Shown: positions 33,470 to 42,844 of the stretch, one piece after another | Position numbering within the stretch: the stretch's first letter is position 1 | How the letters are laid out: the number at the start of each line of letters is the position of its first letter | Origin: Scheffersomyces stipitis CBS 6054 | Taxonomy: Eukaryota; Ascomycota; Pichiomycetes; Serinales; Debaryomycetaceae | Direction: 5' to 3' | DNA: 64,000 nucleotides | Assembly: GCF_000209165.1 (NCBI RefSeq) | Contig: NC_009068.1 | Location: forward strand, 186,001 to 250,000 | Program-made: the position numbers and the translations under genes | The notes under the pieces: generated by a model | Told to the model about the DNA's origin: nothing | What the model saw: the letters and a program-made list of their open reading frames with translations, nothing else | The model's database searches: none

Positions 33470-35071
33470 ATCTGTTTTAGTTAATTGTTAGTCTTCTGGT
33501 TGATTTCCAAAATGAATAGAGAAGGGTAAAATGGTTAAACGAAAAATTTTCATAGATTTTTTTGTAGGAGAGCAGCGCCGGGTAACCGATGGATTACGTA
33601 AGTATTTGGAGATATGTGAGTAACTCTTATATAATCATGCGTATTGTAATTTTGCAGCTATCTCACACTTTGGAGACAGATAAGAAGATACCAAGATCAT
33701 TTCAAGTAGTTGAAAATGGTATACGTGTATTAACGCAATAGGGAATAATGTAATTGTCTATTTATTTTCAAGAAATTTTGTATTTTAGTGTGACTTCAAT
33801 GGACATACATGTGTTCAGATATGCGATTCAAACAAAACCATTCAGTTACGAAGATCTACACCTCAGAATTTCAAGAAAAAAGTAGATAAGCATATTGTTC
33901 GAAGCCATAACTCATGGATTGTGCAATATGAAGCCCGTTCATTTTCTGTGAACATAGTTACTTAAAGATATAATCCAAATCCATGGCCATGTCACGATGC
34001 CCATCATGCGGCTCACGTTTTATCACGTGACAATATATAGTATTTCTACCTTAGCAAGCTGTGATAGCTTCCAAGATATGGTAAAGACTTGGGTTTGGAA
34101 TACATGATATTGACAGATGGTGAAGTACCTTGGTAGCTTGAATTAAATGCTCATACTGAGTATATATTTGTGGGAATCAAGCAAATAATGGCTGCGAAAA
34201 TAATGGCATACCGAGAAATTATGCAACCACTTCCCATTTAGTATACCTTACGAATTTATGAATGTTATTGTCTCAGGTCTAAAATTAGCCTCAACCCTCT
34301 CGTGCGAAATAGGTATAGGTAGTGTGATTTCCTACGATTACCAGTATTTTCATCTCAGTACAAGATATGCAATAAACTAAATTGAATTTTCAAGAATTTG
34401 CATACAAAGTCTTTATAAGTTCTACAGAATCACAACTATTTAAAGGTAACCACACTGGGAATTTCTCTCCGTCCCACAATTCCTTCGGATACTTAACATG
34501 GTATGCCGAAGCAAAAGCTTCTCAGCTTCGTCTTGCCTAGATATATAGAATTGCACAATAGACACTAATGATACTTCTATACAAAGCTACTACAGCCATT
34601 ATTCCACAATGTTCATTAAACACCGATCTGTAGAAACATGCATAGAATCTCCAACGGCTTTGAGGTATTGTGACTAAATCATTGCCGTCCAGTAACTGCC
34701 ATTTGTGGCAGGTGCCGTCTCTAGCTAAGGCATCAAACGGCCGTTTGGCTGGGTGCCCCACAGAAGGATCACGTGACTGAAACAGTAATTTCCATTCTCA
34801 GTCGGGTAAGGTCTTTCTAAAACCGTTGTCAGTTGAATCTTTTTATGCCAACTTTGAAGCTCTGTGCACAGCTAAGTTTTGATTCTATTTCTTGTCGAAA
34901 GAAACACATAAGCATTTTTTTGTTGAACAGGTTCTTTGATTTGTCTATAAGTATCTTAACTAAAGAATATAGTAATAGCAAAGGCTAGTTAAGAGACAGT
35001 ACCATATTCATAACCATATTGGTAACATTATTCACAACCCTCATCATATCATAACATATACTATTTGTATT
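33470..35071. other. Divergent intergenic region, NOP1 to SLC35F6-like gene
   Basis: This 1.6 kb region contains the RRPE-like AAAAATTTT at 33542-33550 and TCACGTGA palindromes at 34023-34030 and 34769-34776. The 74-codon minus frame at 34537-34761 is unsupported. No other structure was found. Confidence 0.4.
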
Positions 35072-36253
35072 ATGGGATTATCTATCATTCATATAGTTGT
35101 GGCAGGAACTCTCATAACAGGGGCTGCGAATTCGCTCTTTACCAAGTACCAGGACAATGTTTGTGTTCACCATTGTAACAACCCGGATATTAGCAAACAC
35201 CAGCATTTTGAACAACCGGGAATTCAGACCTTTCAGATGTTTGCTGGTGAGTTTGCAATGATTATTGCCTTTCTCTGGATGATAAGGTCCAGAAAGAAAA
35301 ACGGCTATGTTGCTCTTGAAGGTCCTGAAGGTTCGCAATCAAAGATATCCTTAACTCAGAATTACCGTTTGGCGATTCCAGCTGTTTGTGATTTATGCTG
35401 CACCACTTTGTTGAACGTAGGCTTGATATACGTGCCCGTTTCTATCTACCAGATGATGAGAGGGTCCGTTGTCTTGTTTGTAGCCATAATGTCTGTGTTG
35501 TTCTTGAAGAGAAGGATCACCAGATTGGAGTGGATTTCGTTGGTGTTTGTAACGATTGGAGTATTCTTAGTAGGCATGAGTGGCTCGTCCAAAGCTCATG
35601 CTCCGGTAGACGACTCTGGTGCTGCTCCTGCTTCTGTTGACAATTCAGCAATGGTAGTGTTTGGTATCATCTTGATCGTATGTGCTACTTTACTTCAGGC
35701 TGTGCAATTCGTGGTGGAAGAACATATACTTGAAAAGCATCCAGTGCTTCCTTTGCAAATCGTATACACCGAGGGCTTCTATGGTAGTGTAATTCTTGTT
35801 TCGTCCATGGTAGTCCTTTACTTTATTGTGGGTGCTCTTACTCCTTCTTCCCAGTTTAAGGAGTCTCCTTTCAACCTAGTGGAAGCTGTTTCGCAGGTAG
35901 CTCATTCGAAGCAGATCTTTCTTTCTTCGATTTGTATCATGATCTCCATTGCTTTGTTCAACTTCTGCGGTATTACTATTACTCACCAGATCTCGGCCAC
36001 TGCCAGATCCACCATTGATACCTGTAGAACCTTGATCGTATGGACTTTGGCTATCATCATGGGCTGGGAAAGCTTTCACCTCTTGCAATGTTTAGGATTC
36101 GCATTGATGGTGTTTGGCACTTTGTGTTTCAACGGCGTTTTGCAGCCGGAAACCTGGTCCTTCATTCCGCAAGCTCTTAAGTCCGACGTCCACCCTGGCG
36201 AAAGACTCATCGACGTAATCGACGAACTCGACGAACCCATTGAAAGATTGTAG
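35072..36253 (+). CDS. SLC35F6-like membrane transporter (DMT superfamily)
   Basis: This 393-residue protein has about ten hydrophobic segments and the drug/metabolite transporter layout. Segment 1 is HIVVAGTLITGAANSLFTKYQD, close to SLC35F6. AIPAVCDLCCTTLLNVGLIY and SIYQMMRGSVVLFVAIMSVLFL match the conserved nucleotide-sugar-transporter-like core, followed by RRITRLEWISLVFVTIGVFLVG. The second half repeats the pattern with TLLQAVQFVVEEHIL. A short cytosolic acidic tail ends the protein. Human SLC35F6 is lysosomal/mitochondrial; the substrate is unknown there and here. There is no intron. Confidence 0.8.
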   Translation: MGLSIIHIVVAGTLITGAANSLFTKYQDNVCVHHCNNPDISKHQHFEQPGIQTFQMFAGEFAMIIAFLWMIRSRKKNGYVALEGPEGSQSKISLTQNYRLAIPAVCDLCCTTLLNVGLIYVPVSIYQMMRGSVVLFVAIMSVLFLKRRITRLEWISLVFVTIGVFLVGMSGSSKAHAPVDDSGAAPASVDNSAMVVFGIILIVCATLLQAVQFVVEEHILEKHPVLPLQIVYTEGFYGSVILVSSMVVLYFIVGALTPSSQFKESPFNLVEAVSQVAHSKQIFLSSICIMISIALFNFCGITITHQISATARSTIDTCRTLIVWTLAIIMGWESFHLLQCLGFALMVFGTLCFNGVLQPETWSFIPQALKSDVHPGERLIDVIDELDEPIERL

Positions 36254-36434
36254 TGGAAGTAGTAGCTGGTTGGGTCAGAGTTAGATCATGTGATAAAATG
36301 GCACGTGAACAAATTGTGAAATTATCGCGATTCTCAGTCAAAACCACCAGAACAAAAGTGTAGTTTGCCACTTATGGAACTTCTACTCAATAGATAGTAT
36401 AGTCAGACCCTAAGTCATAGTCTAATATAGCACA

Positions 36435-37006
36435 ATGGTATGTATGCGGAGTAAATCGAGGTCGAACAATTCGTCACTTTTTTCAAGGAAGTCAATCGAA
36501 GAATTGACAGGTATTTGATTAAATAACTGTATCTCTTTTGAAGGTATACTAACATTCGATAGTCTTTAAGAATCGTACCAGAAAACAACAAAGCTTCATC
36601 CATAAGTAGCACAGCATACGGGGAAACCGCAGAACATGCTCCCGGTTTACAGGATATCTTGAGAACACAAGAAGGGCCTTTGAATTTGGCATCTAAGTTG
36701 AATAACCGTCATCCTTTAGAAGGCAGAATAGCCAACTGGGAACAGACACAACAGGACACACGACTCGAGACCTACAGAAGGGTGTTTGGAGCTGGTGAGC
36801 CAATCAAGAGAACTATGGAGTTGGAGCTTGTAGAGGCCAGTGACTTCAAGCCCAGTGTGTTGGGAGGATCAGATAGTTTACATAGAGATGTTCTTTTGAA
36901 CAAGGATGCTTCTGTGGATTGGGAGGATGTTTACAAGGGAGGCTTTGAGAGTGGCAATAATGTGAAGGACTTCCATTCTGAGATGGAGAAGAAGATGGGC
37001 CTCTAG
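36435..37006 (+). CDS. UMP1: Proteasome maturation factor Ump1, with an intron after the start codon
   Basis: Ump1 is a chaperone trapped in assembling 20S half-proteasomes and becomes their first substrate. Splicing ATG (36435-36437) to exon 2 (36563-37006) gives a 148-residue protein starting MSLRIVPENNK. The intron is 125 nt with donor GTATGT, branch TACTAAC at about 36546-36552 and acceptor TAG. Family signatures are QEGPLNLASKLNNRHPLE, NWEQTQQDT, YRRVFGAGEPIKRTMELE, LHRDVLLNKDASVDWEDVY and the C-terminal KKMGL. The first ATG within exon 2's frame is at 36797, well inside the family region, so the spliced start is much better. TTTGCCACT (reverse AGTGGCAAA, PACE-like) lies at 36364-36372. 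Confidence 0.94.
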
Positions 37007-37637
37007 ATTAAAGATGTAGACGAAGAATAAAACGTTACAAATCAAGGATGATTGCGTAGTGTAGCTTGTGTAGGTAGTGTGATATGATTGTTACAGAATT
37101 GATTGTAAGACAAATCTCGTGTTCCACTATAGACTATATGTACTATATTATTTGAATACTATGTTCCTCTAACATATACCTCACAAAACACACACAAAGT
37201 ACTGTTAGGATGTCGAATCAATAGTTTCGTACGCTGAAGTTGTTACAGTATATTCTTCTCTGGTACTGTATGGATTCTCTCTGTAAAGAGGGTGCAAAAT
37301 GTACCTCTAATACAGAGATTTACACAGCTGAAGAAGCACTATTTGTATAAAACATTCACAAACTTTCTTATCTTTATCGTGCTCCACTTCCGAACAACTT
37401 CATCTCTTCGAAAATCCTTCTTCTCCAAATTCTCTAAAGCACCACTTTCCCGCAACATCTCTATTCATCCTCTTCCCATACTATTCTCCCCACGTCTTCA
37501 GCGCGCACTAGAAAAAATTTTCCACACTATTTCTACTAGTTAAAATCTACGTGTAGCAAATCTTCTTTTTCACTCCATTACCAATTGCCAAAAGCTCCCA
37601 GGTAAAACCGCCAACTCAGATCCAACTTCTCGCCACC
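37007..37637. other. Intergenic, UMP1 to SMY2-like gene
   Basis: This 631 bp region turns pyrimidine-rich before the GYF gene start, as in a yeast leader. The 83-codon frame at 37292 begins with GTG and is not called. Confidence 0.5.
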
Positions 37638-40418
37638 ATGATCTCCAGGACACAACGCAAATCGCAGCTCGAATTCACAAACGGAAACTCCGTTTCCGGC
37701 TCCACGGTAGAACTGACCGATTTCTCGCTCTCTTCGCTTCCTACTTCGACCTCAATTCCACCCACGCCAAACTCTGGCCAAGTCCCTTACACCATTCCAC
37801 CCAACAGAGGCAGCAAACGTTATTCTTTGAACGAGGTTTTTGACGTGTGGTACACCAACAAAGAGAACATCGTTAACCCTGCTATCGAACTTCCTGTACT
37901 TTCGCATGAATCATACAAGCTCCATAAACCTCGCCAAATCTACCATTTGGACCTTCAGCCTACGCTGGCTCCGTCGTTTGTGTCGTCTGATTCGGCCAAC
38001 TCAGATTCAGTAGCCTCCAGCGCTTCCAACTCAGACTACCCTTTAACTTCCACTGTAGATTCCGCTTCAGTAGCAGCTGGAAATCCATCTGGAAATTCTG
38101 GTGCAAATTTGTCTGGAAATTTATCTAGTAGTGGGATTTCTAGCAATGGTATTTCCGCTGTTTCGGCTGAGAAGAGCATCTTGCCGTCTTTGACCTCAGG
38201 TGAAATTGACAATTCTACCTTCAACTCGACTTTGGCATCACTTTCTCTCAACGAGTCCCCTGGAACGTTTCAAGCTCAAGCTCAGACTCAAGCTCAGACT
38301 CAAACTCTGACACCTTCAGCTTCGTCTCATCCTCCTCCCGGAATGACTTCCACTCTTCAGAACATCAACGCTGTTCCTCTTCTTACGTCTGACAAGATCA
38401 ACTGGTTCTATGTAGACCCACTTGGAACAGAGCAGGGTCCCTTCAATGGAGATACAATGCAAGAATGGTTGACCGGAGGCTACTTGCACTTGGACTTGAA
38501 CATTCGTAGATTGGAAGAATCGTCCTACAGACCTCTCAAAGAACTCTGTGAAAAAGTCCAGAACTACATCCAACCATTCAAGGTACCTCTTCCAGACTTG
38601 ACCGTTCGTTCTGCTCCAGTGGCCGAGACCAGACCGCTGTTCCCTCCATTTGGATCCCAGGGCCAGGTTCCTCAGTTTAGCTCTCTTGGGCAACAGCAGC
38701 AACAACAGTCGCAGTTCCATCCCTTGTTGTCAGGAGGCCCCAACCTTGGCAGAATCAACTCTGGACTTGGCCATAGTCAACAGCAGTCGGGATTGTTTGG
38801 CAACGATTTCATGTCCAACGATCCTTTTTCTGCCCAGGGGTTCCAAAACTCTCCAGGAGCTAACCAGTTCGGAATCGACTCTATCAACCGGAACCTCGGC
38901 TTCAACAGTGGCTTGCAGATCAACACCATGCCAGCCTTGTTGCAACTGCAGATTCAACAGCAGCAATCACAACCTGGTTTGTCGAGAAACAACAGTGGCT
39001 GGGGCAGTTTGGACCATTCCACCGGTTTGATGAGTAACAGTAACCCTGCAACGCCACTATCTGTTAACCCGGTGTTGCCTGGCCAGATCACCCAGCCAAC
39101 CCCAATATCTCCATGGATTTCTGGTGGGATCCAGTCCCTGTCCAGAGTCAGCTCACCCTTTGTTGCATCTAGCACTATTAGCAACAATAACAGCAATAGC
39201 AACAATAACGTAAGCTCTGCAGAAGTGATCGACACTGTTGCTGCCGACGATGTTGTGGTTAACGATGACCATGTTTTGAGCAACATGCATTCTTCTGTAG
39301 TGAACGACTTCTTGGACGACGATCATTTCAAGCAAGAAGTCCCAGCCCCAGCTTTAGCTACTGAAAAGTCGGAAAAGACTGAAAATTCAGAGCCAGCTGT
39401 CAATGAACAGCAAGCAAAGGCAGGACCGGAACAAGAAGCTGAGCCGGAACAAGAACTTGAAGACGAAGAAATTGTTTCCGCTCCAGTGGTTGAAACCTTG
39501 AAGCCTTCGGTGCCTAACCAACAAGAGTTAGCTCCATGGGCCAGCAGCAAAAATCCAGAAGCTGAACAAAAGCCAGCCATGACTTTAAAGGAAATCCAGC
39601 AATTGGAAGCGGAAAGATTGGAAAAGCAAAAACAATTGCTTGCTCAACAAAGAGCCGAAGTCAACCGTGCTTGGGCACAGGCAGAGGAGAAGGCTGCTGC
39701 TGAACAAAAGGTGCCAGCACTTCCTCCAACTACCAGTTGGGGTGCTGTTCCTGTTCAAACTGTAGCCAAAAAGACATTAGCTGAAATCCAGAAAGAAGAA
39801 GCCGAAGCTGCAGCTGCCAGAGCCAAGGCTGCCAAGGCATCTGCTGCTGCGTCGGGTCTTCCAGTTCAAAAAGCTTCATTCGCCAGTGCTTTGACGGCAT
39901 CATCTACTCCAAAGGACGATGGAGTGTGGCAGACTGTTGCTGTTAAGAAGCCAACAGTTAAGAAGCCAGTTGCTCCATCTATTACCAATGCTGCTTCTTC
40001 TAGTAGAGCCACCCCTCAAGTATTGAGATCGGTTTCAGCTACGAGGCCAGCTGTCTCTGGCAGCAACTCTCTTGCCTTGAGAGAGGATTTCTTGATTTGG
40101 GCAAGATCCAACATGACCAATTTGTACCCTACCGTTTCAAAAGATGATTTGTTAGATATGTTTATTACCTTGCCAGCTTCCAGCAGCGACTCTGGTGCCT
40201 TGATTGCTGAGACCATCTACGCTTCATCTGCTACTATGGATGGTAGAAGATTTGCCCAGGAATTCTTGAAGAGAAGACAAAAGGTAGACCAACAGATTGG
40301 CAAGGATGACGATGTTTCATGGTCGTCTGCAATCATCTCTTCTGCTGACAAGTTGACTACTGTTGATGAAGACGGCTGGAGCACCAACGTTAAGTCCAAG
40401 AAGAAGAAGAGAACTTGA
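37638..40418 (+). CDS. SMY2: GYF-domain protein of the Smy2/Syh1 family
   Basis: This 926-residue protein has one GYF domain at about residues 254-315 (INWFYVDPLGTEQGPFNG, then MQEWLTGGYL). GYF domains bind proline-rich partners. Yeast Smy2 and Syh1 act in translation and mRNA surveillance and in ER-Golgi steps. The remainder is low-complexity: Ser/Asn-rich before the domain, Gln-rich after it, then a Glu/Gln/Ala-rich coiled-coil segment at about 640-740. The C-terminal ~100 residues look folded (LREDFLIWARSNMTNLYP) and the protein ends DGWSTNVKSKKKKRT, a typical family end. The ATG context CCACCATG is good. Whether it is closer to SMY2 or SYH1 cannot be decided here. Confidence 0.82.
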   Translation: MISRTQRKSQLEFTNGNSVSGSTVELTDFSLSSLPTSTSIPPTPNSGQVPYTIPPNRGSKRYSLNEVFDVWYTNKENIVNPAIELPVLSHESYKLHKPRQIYHLDLQPTLAPSFVSSDSANSDSVASSASNSDYPLTSTVDSASVAAGNPSGNSGANLSGNLSSSGISSNGISAVSAEKSILPSLTSGEIDNSTFNSTLASLSLNESPGTFQAQAQTQAQTQTLTPSASSHPPPGMTSTLQNINAVPLLTSDKINWFYVDPLGTEQGPFNGDTMQEWLTGGYLHLDLNIRRLEESSYRPLKELCEKVQNYIQPFKVPLPDLTVRSAPVAETRPLFPPFGSQGQVPQFSSLGQQQQQQSQFHPLLSGGPNLGRINSGLGHSQQQSGLFGNDFMSNDPFSAQGFQNSPGANQFGIDSINRNLGFNSGLQINTMPALLQLQIQQQQSQPGLSRNNSGWGSLDHSTGLMSNSNPATPLSVNPVLPGQITQPTPISPWISGGIQSLSRVSSPFVASSTISNNNSNSNNNVSSAEVIDTVAADDVVVNDDHVLSNMHSSVVNDFLDDDHFKQEVPAPALATEKSEKTENSEPAVNEQQAKAGPEQEAEPEQELEDEEIVSAPVVETLKPSVPNQQELAPWASSKNPEAEQKPAMTLKEIQQLEAERLEKQKQLLAQQRAEVNRAWAQAEEKAAAEQKVPALPPTTSWGAVPVQTVAKKTLAEIQKEEAEAAAARAKAAKASAAASGLPVQKASFASALTASSTPKDDGVWQTVAVKKPTVKKPVAPSITNAASSSRATPQVLRSVSATRPAVSGSNSLALREDFLIWARSNMTNLYPTVSKDDLLDMFITLPASSSDSGALIAETIYASSATMDGRRFAQEFLKRRQKVDQQIGKDDDVSWSSAIISSADKLTTVDEDGWSTNVKSKKKKRT

Positions 40419-40570
40419 ACTGTGGAGTCATATTGGTTCTATACATACATACTATCAATTAGAAATTGAAACATTCTGCATTGGACGCACCGTAGTAAAA
40501 TGATAATATATTTCACTGATAATACAATAAGTCAGTATTATAGTTCATAGAATTATTGTAAGAAAGTAAT

Positions 40571-42772
40571 ATGGCATGTATTAGGTGCGAAATAAAATGG
40601 CTGCGAGACGCAACATTAAATTTCATGTTCTGTTCTTTTCTTCGCAAGTGTTTGAAAACACAACAGGAATTTAACATGTTCTGCTTTTTTAGAAGTGCCT
40701 TACGCGTGTCTTTAGGCATTGTTGTTCTTTCAATTCTCCTAAAATACTTGAACGTGGATTTCAGTGGAAATTCGTTAAATGAACATGTTTCAATTTCATG
40801 GAACCATACCCCACAACAGATCGCTGATCTTACGGAAGAATTGATAGAAACAACAAAAGCATTCAATGATCACATCGCTTCTTTAAGTAGTAATTTAACT
40901 GTAGAGGGAGTCTTGCTTCCGTATATCGATTTTGAAAACGAGAGCCAGCTACTCATCAATCAATTGTTCTTCTACCAGTACGTTTCCAGTGATAAGGATA
41001 TCAGGGATGCCTCTACTGCTGCCGAAGAACTCTTTCTGGAGAAGATGATTGAGCAGTCATTGAGAACTGATGTCTACGAGGTATTTAAAAAACTACAAGA
41101 AAAAGTAGATTCTGGAATGTTGTCTATTGCTAGCAAAGAACACCAATTGTTCTTGAGCAAAACCATGCTTGGGTTTAGAAAAAACGGATTACATTTACCA
41201 GAGGACCAGAGACAAGTGGTCAAGTCGTATCTCCTGAAATTGAAAGAGCTCTGTATACATTTTTCCAAGAATGCCAACGAAGAAAATGGGTACATTCTTT
41301 TCAGCAAAGAAGAGCTTGAAGGTGTCCCTAAACTGACGGTAGATTCATTCGAGCAAGTAGACAAGGATGGCGTTCAATTGTATAAGATGACATTCAAGTA
41401 TCCAGACATTTTTCCCGTTCTGGGATTTGCTAATAATGAAACGACAAGAAAAACAGTATATCTAGGCAATGGTGACAAATGCAAGGCAAACAATGTAATA
41501 TTGGAGGAAATAATAGCGTTGAGATATAAGCTCGCAAAGCTTCTTGGGTTCAACAGTTTTTCAGACTACGTTCTTGATGAGACTTTGGCTCAGAACGTAA
41601 CTACTGCTGTATCATTTTTGACGGATTTGAGAAGAAAATTAACTCCATTGGCTCAAATAGAACTTGAGAAACTTTCTGAGTTCAAGGGTGCAGAAGTATT
41701 CAAGTGGGACTTCAAATACCTCGAGAACAAGATGTTATCGAAACAATACCAGGTCAACGAGACAGAAATAGCCGAATACTTCCCCATGGAATCAACCATA
41801 GAGAAGATGCTTGCTATTTATGAGAAGCTCTTTGATTTGGAGTTCCAACCGGTTCTAACCAATACCTCGGTCTGGCATGAGGATGTCAGACAGTATTTGG
41901 TGTTGATTGGTGAAGGTTCAAACAAAAAGTTTCTTGGTGTCATTTATTTTGATTTGCATCCAAGAGAGGGCAAGTATGGTCATGCTGCCAACTTTGGAAT
42001 TGCTCCAGGGTACGCAAAGAGAGATGGAAAATCTCGTGCTTATCCGATCACTGCTTTAGTTTGCAACTTTAGCAAGAAAACGGAATCAAAGCCTTCTCTT
42101 CTTAAGCATTACGAAGTGAAGACTTTCTTCCATGAGTTAGGACATGGTATTCATGATCTTTTGGGCAGGACAGAGGTGGCTCGGTTCCATGGAACAAATG
42201 TACCACGGGACTTTGTAGAGACGCCTTCGCAGTCGTTTGAGTTCTGGACGTGGGAAAAGTCGATATTGAAGAACTTATCGTCTCATTATCTTACCAACGA
42301 GTCATTGAGTGATACGTTGATCGACAACCTAGTATCTACAAAGCATGTCAACGGAGCATTGCATGCTTTAAGACAGTTGCATTTCGGACTCTTTGATCTT
42401 GCTGTTCATCAACTTGAAGACGATGAGAGCCTCGAGCTATTGAATATCAGCCGGTTATGGAACAACTTGAGCAATGAAGTTTCTTTGATTTCACTGGGTA
42501 ATTACACAGTTGATTCGTACGGGTCTTTTGGACATATTGCCGGAGGTTACGAATCAGGATACTACAGCTACTTCTTCAGCGAAGTGTTTGGTGATGATAT
42601 TTATTACACATTGTTCAAAGACGATCCCATGAGTGTAGAAAATGGAAGAAAGTATAGAGATATCGTTTTATCTAAGGGAAATTCAGAGGATATAATGGAC
42701 AACTTGAAGTTGTTGCTAGGAAGAGAACCTACCTCAGATGCTTTCTTAAAGGAATATGGATTGGACAAGTGA
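40571..42772 (+). CDS. M3-family zinc oligopeptidase with an N-terminal membrane anchor
   Basis: This 733-residue (or 698 from the ATG at 40676) peptidase of the thimet oligopeptidase/saccharolysin family has the zinc motif HELGH at residues 521-525, with the third ligand E550 in FVETPSQ. Family blocks include YFDLHPREGKYGHAANFGI and KTFFHELGHGIHDLLG, and later IAGGYESGYYSYFFSEVF. Unlike cytosolic Prd1, the N-terminus has a hydrophobic segment (LRVSLGIVVLSILLKYL) after a basic stretch, a signal-anchor pattern. The following ectodomain carries about a dozen Asn-X-Ser/Thr sequons. I infer a type II membrane or secretory-pathway form. In-frame Mets at residues 19 and 36 make the start uncertain; the anchor is kept in all three. 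Confidence 0.82.
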   Translation: MACIRCEIKWLRDATLNFMFCSFLRKCLKTQQEFNMFCFFRSALRVSLGIVVLSILLKYLNVDFSGNSLNEHVSISWNHTPQQIADLTEELIETTKAFNDHIASLSSNLTVEGVLLPYIDFENESQLLINQLFFYQYVSSDKDIRDASTAAEELFLEKMIEQSLRTDVYEVFKKLQEKVDSGMLSIASKEHQLFLSKTMLGFRKNGLHLPEDQRQVVKSYLLKLKELCIHFSKNANEENGYILFSKEELEGVPKLTVDSFEQVDKDGVQLYKMTFKYPDIFPVLGFANNETTRKTVYLGNGDKCKANNVILEEIIALRYKLAKLLGFNSFSDYVLDETLAQNVTTAVSFLTDLRRKLTPLAQIELEKLSEFKGAEVFKWDFKYLENKMLSKQYQVNETEIAEYFPMESTIEKMLAIYEKLFDLEFQPVLTNTSVWHEDVRQYLVLIGEGSNKKFLGVIYFDLHPREGKYGHAANFGIAPGYAKRDGKSRAYPITALVCNFSKKTESKPSLLKHYEVKTFFHELGHGIHDLLGRTEVARFHGTNVPRDFVETPSQSFEFWTWEKSILKNLSSHYLTNESLSDTLIDNLVSTKHVNGALHALRQLHFGLFDLAVHQLEDDESLELLNISRLWNNLSNEVSLISLGNYTVDSYGSFGHIAGGYESGYYSYFFSEVFGDDIYYTLFKDDPMSVENGRKYRDIVLSKGNSEDIMDNLKLLLGREPTSDAFLKEYGLDK

Positions 42773-42844
42773 TACGTAAATTAAAATACTAAACTAAAAA
42801 TATCAATAGACGGAAAAACAAGAAATGAAATGTAGAGTATATCT

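Noticed and set aside
33144..33491. Pro/Leu-rich and Thr/Ser-rich plus-strand frames opposite NOP1
   Set aside because: They are antisense readings of the repetitive GAR-domain DNA of NOP1.
34021..34800. Possible snoRNA or solo LTR in the NOP1 upstream region
   Set aside because: No box C/D or H/ACA pattern with correct spacing and no TG...CA repeat with a matching partner was found by eye.
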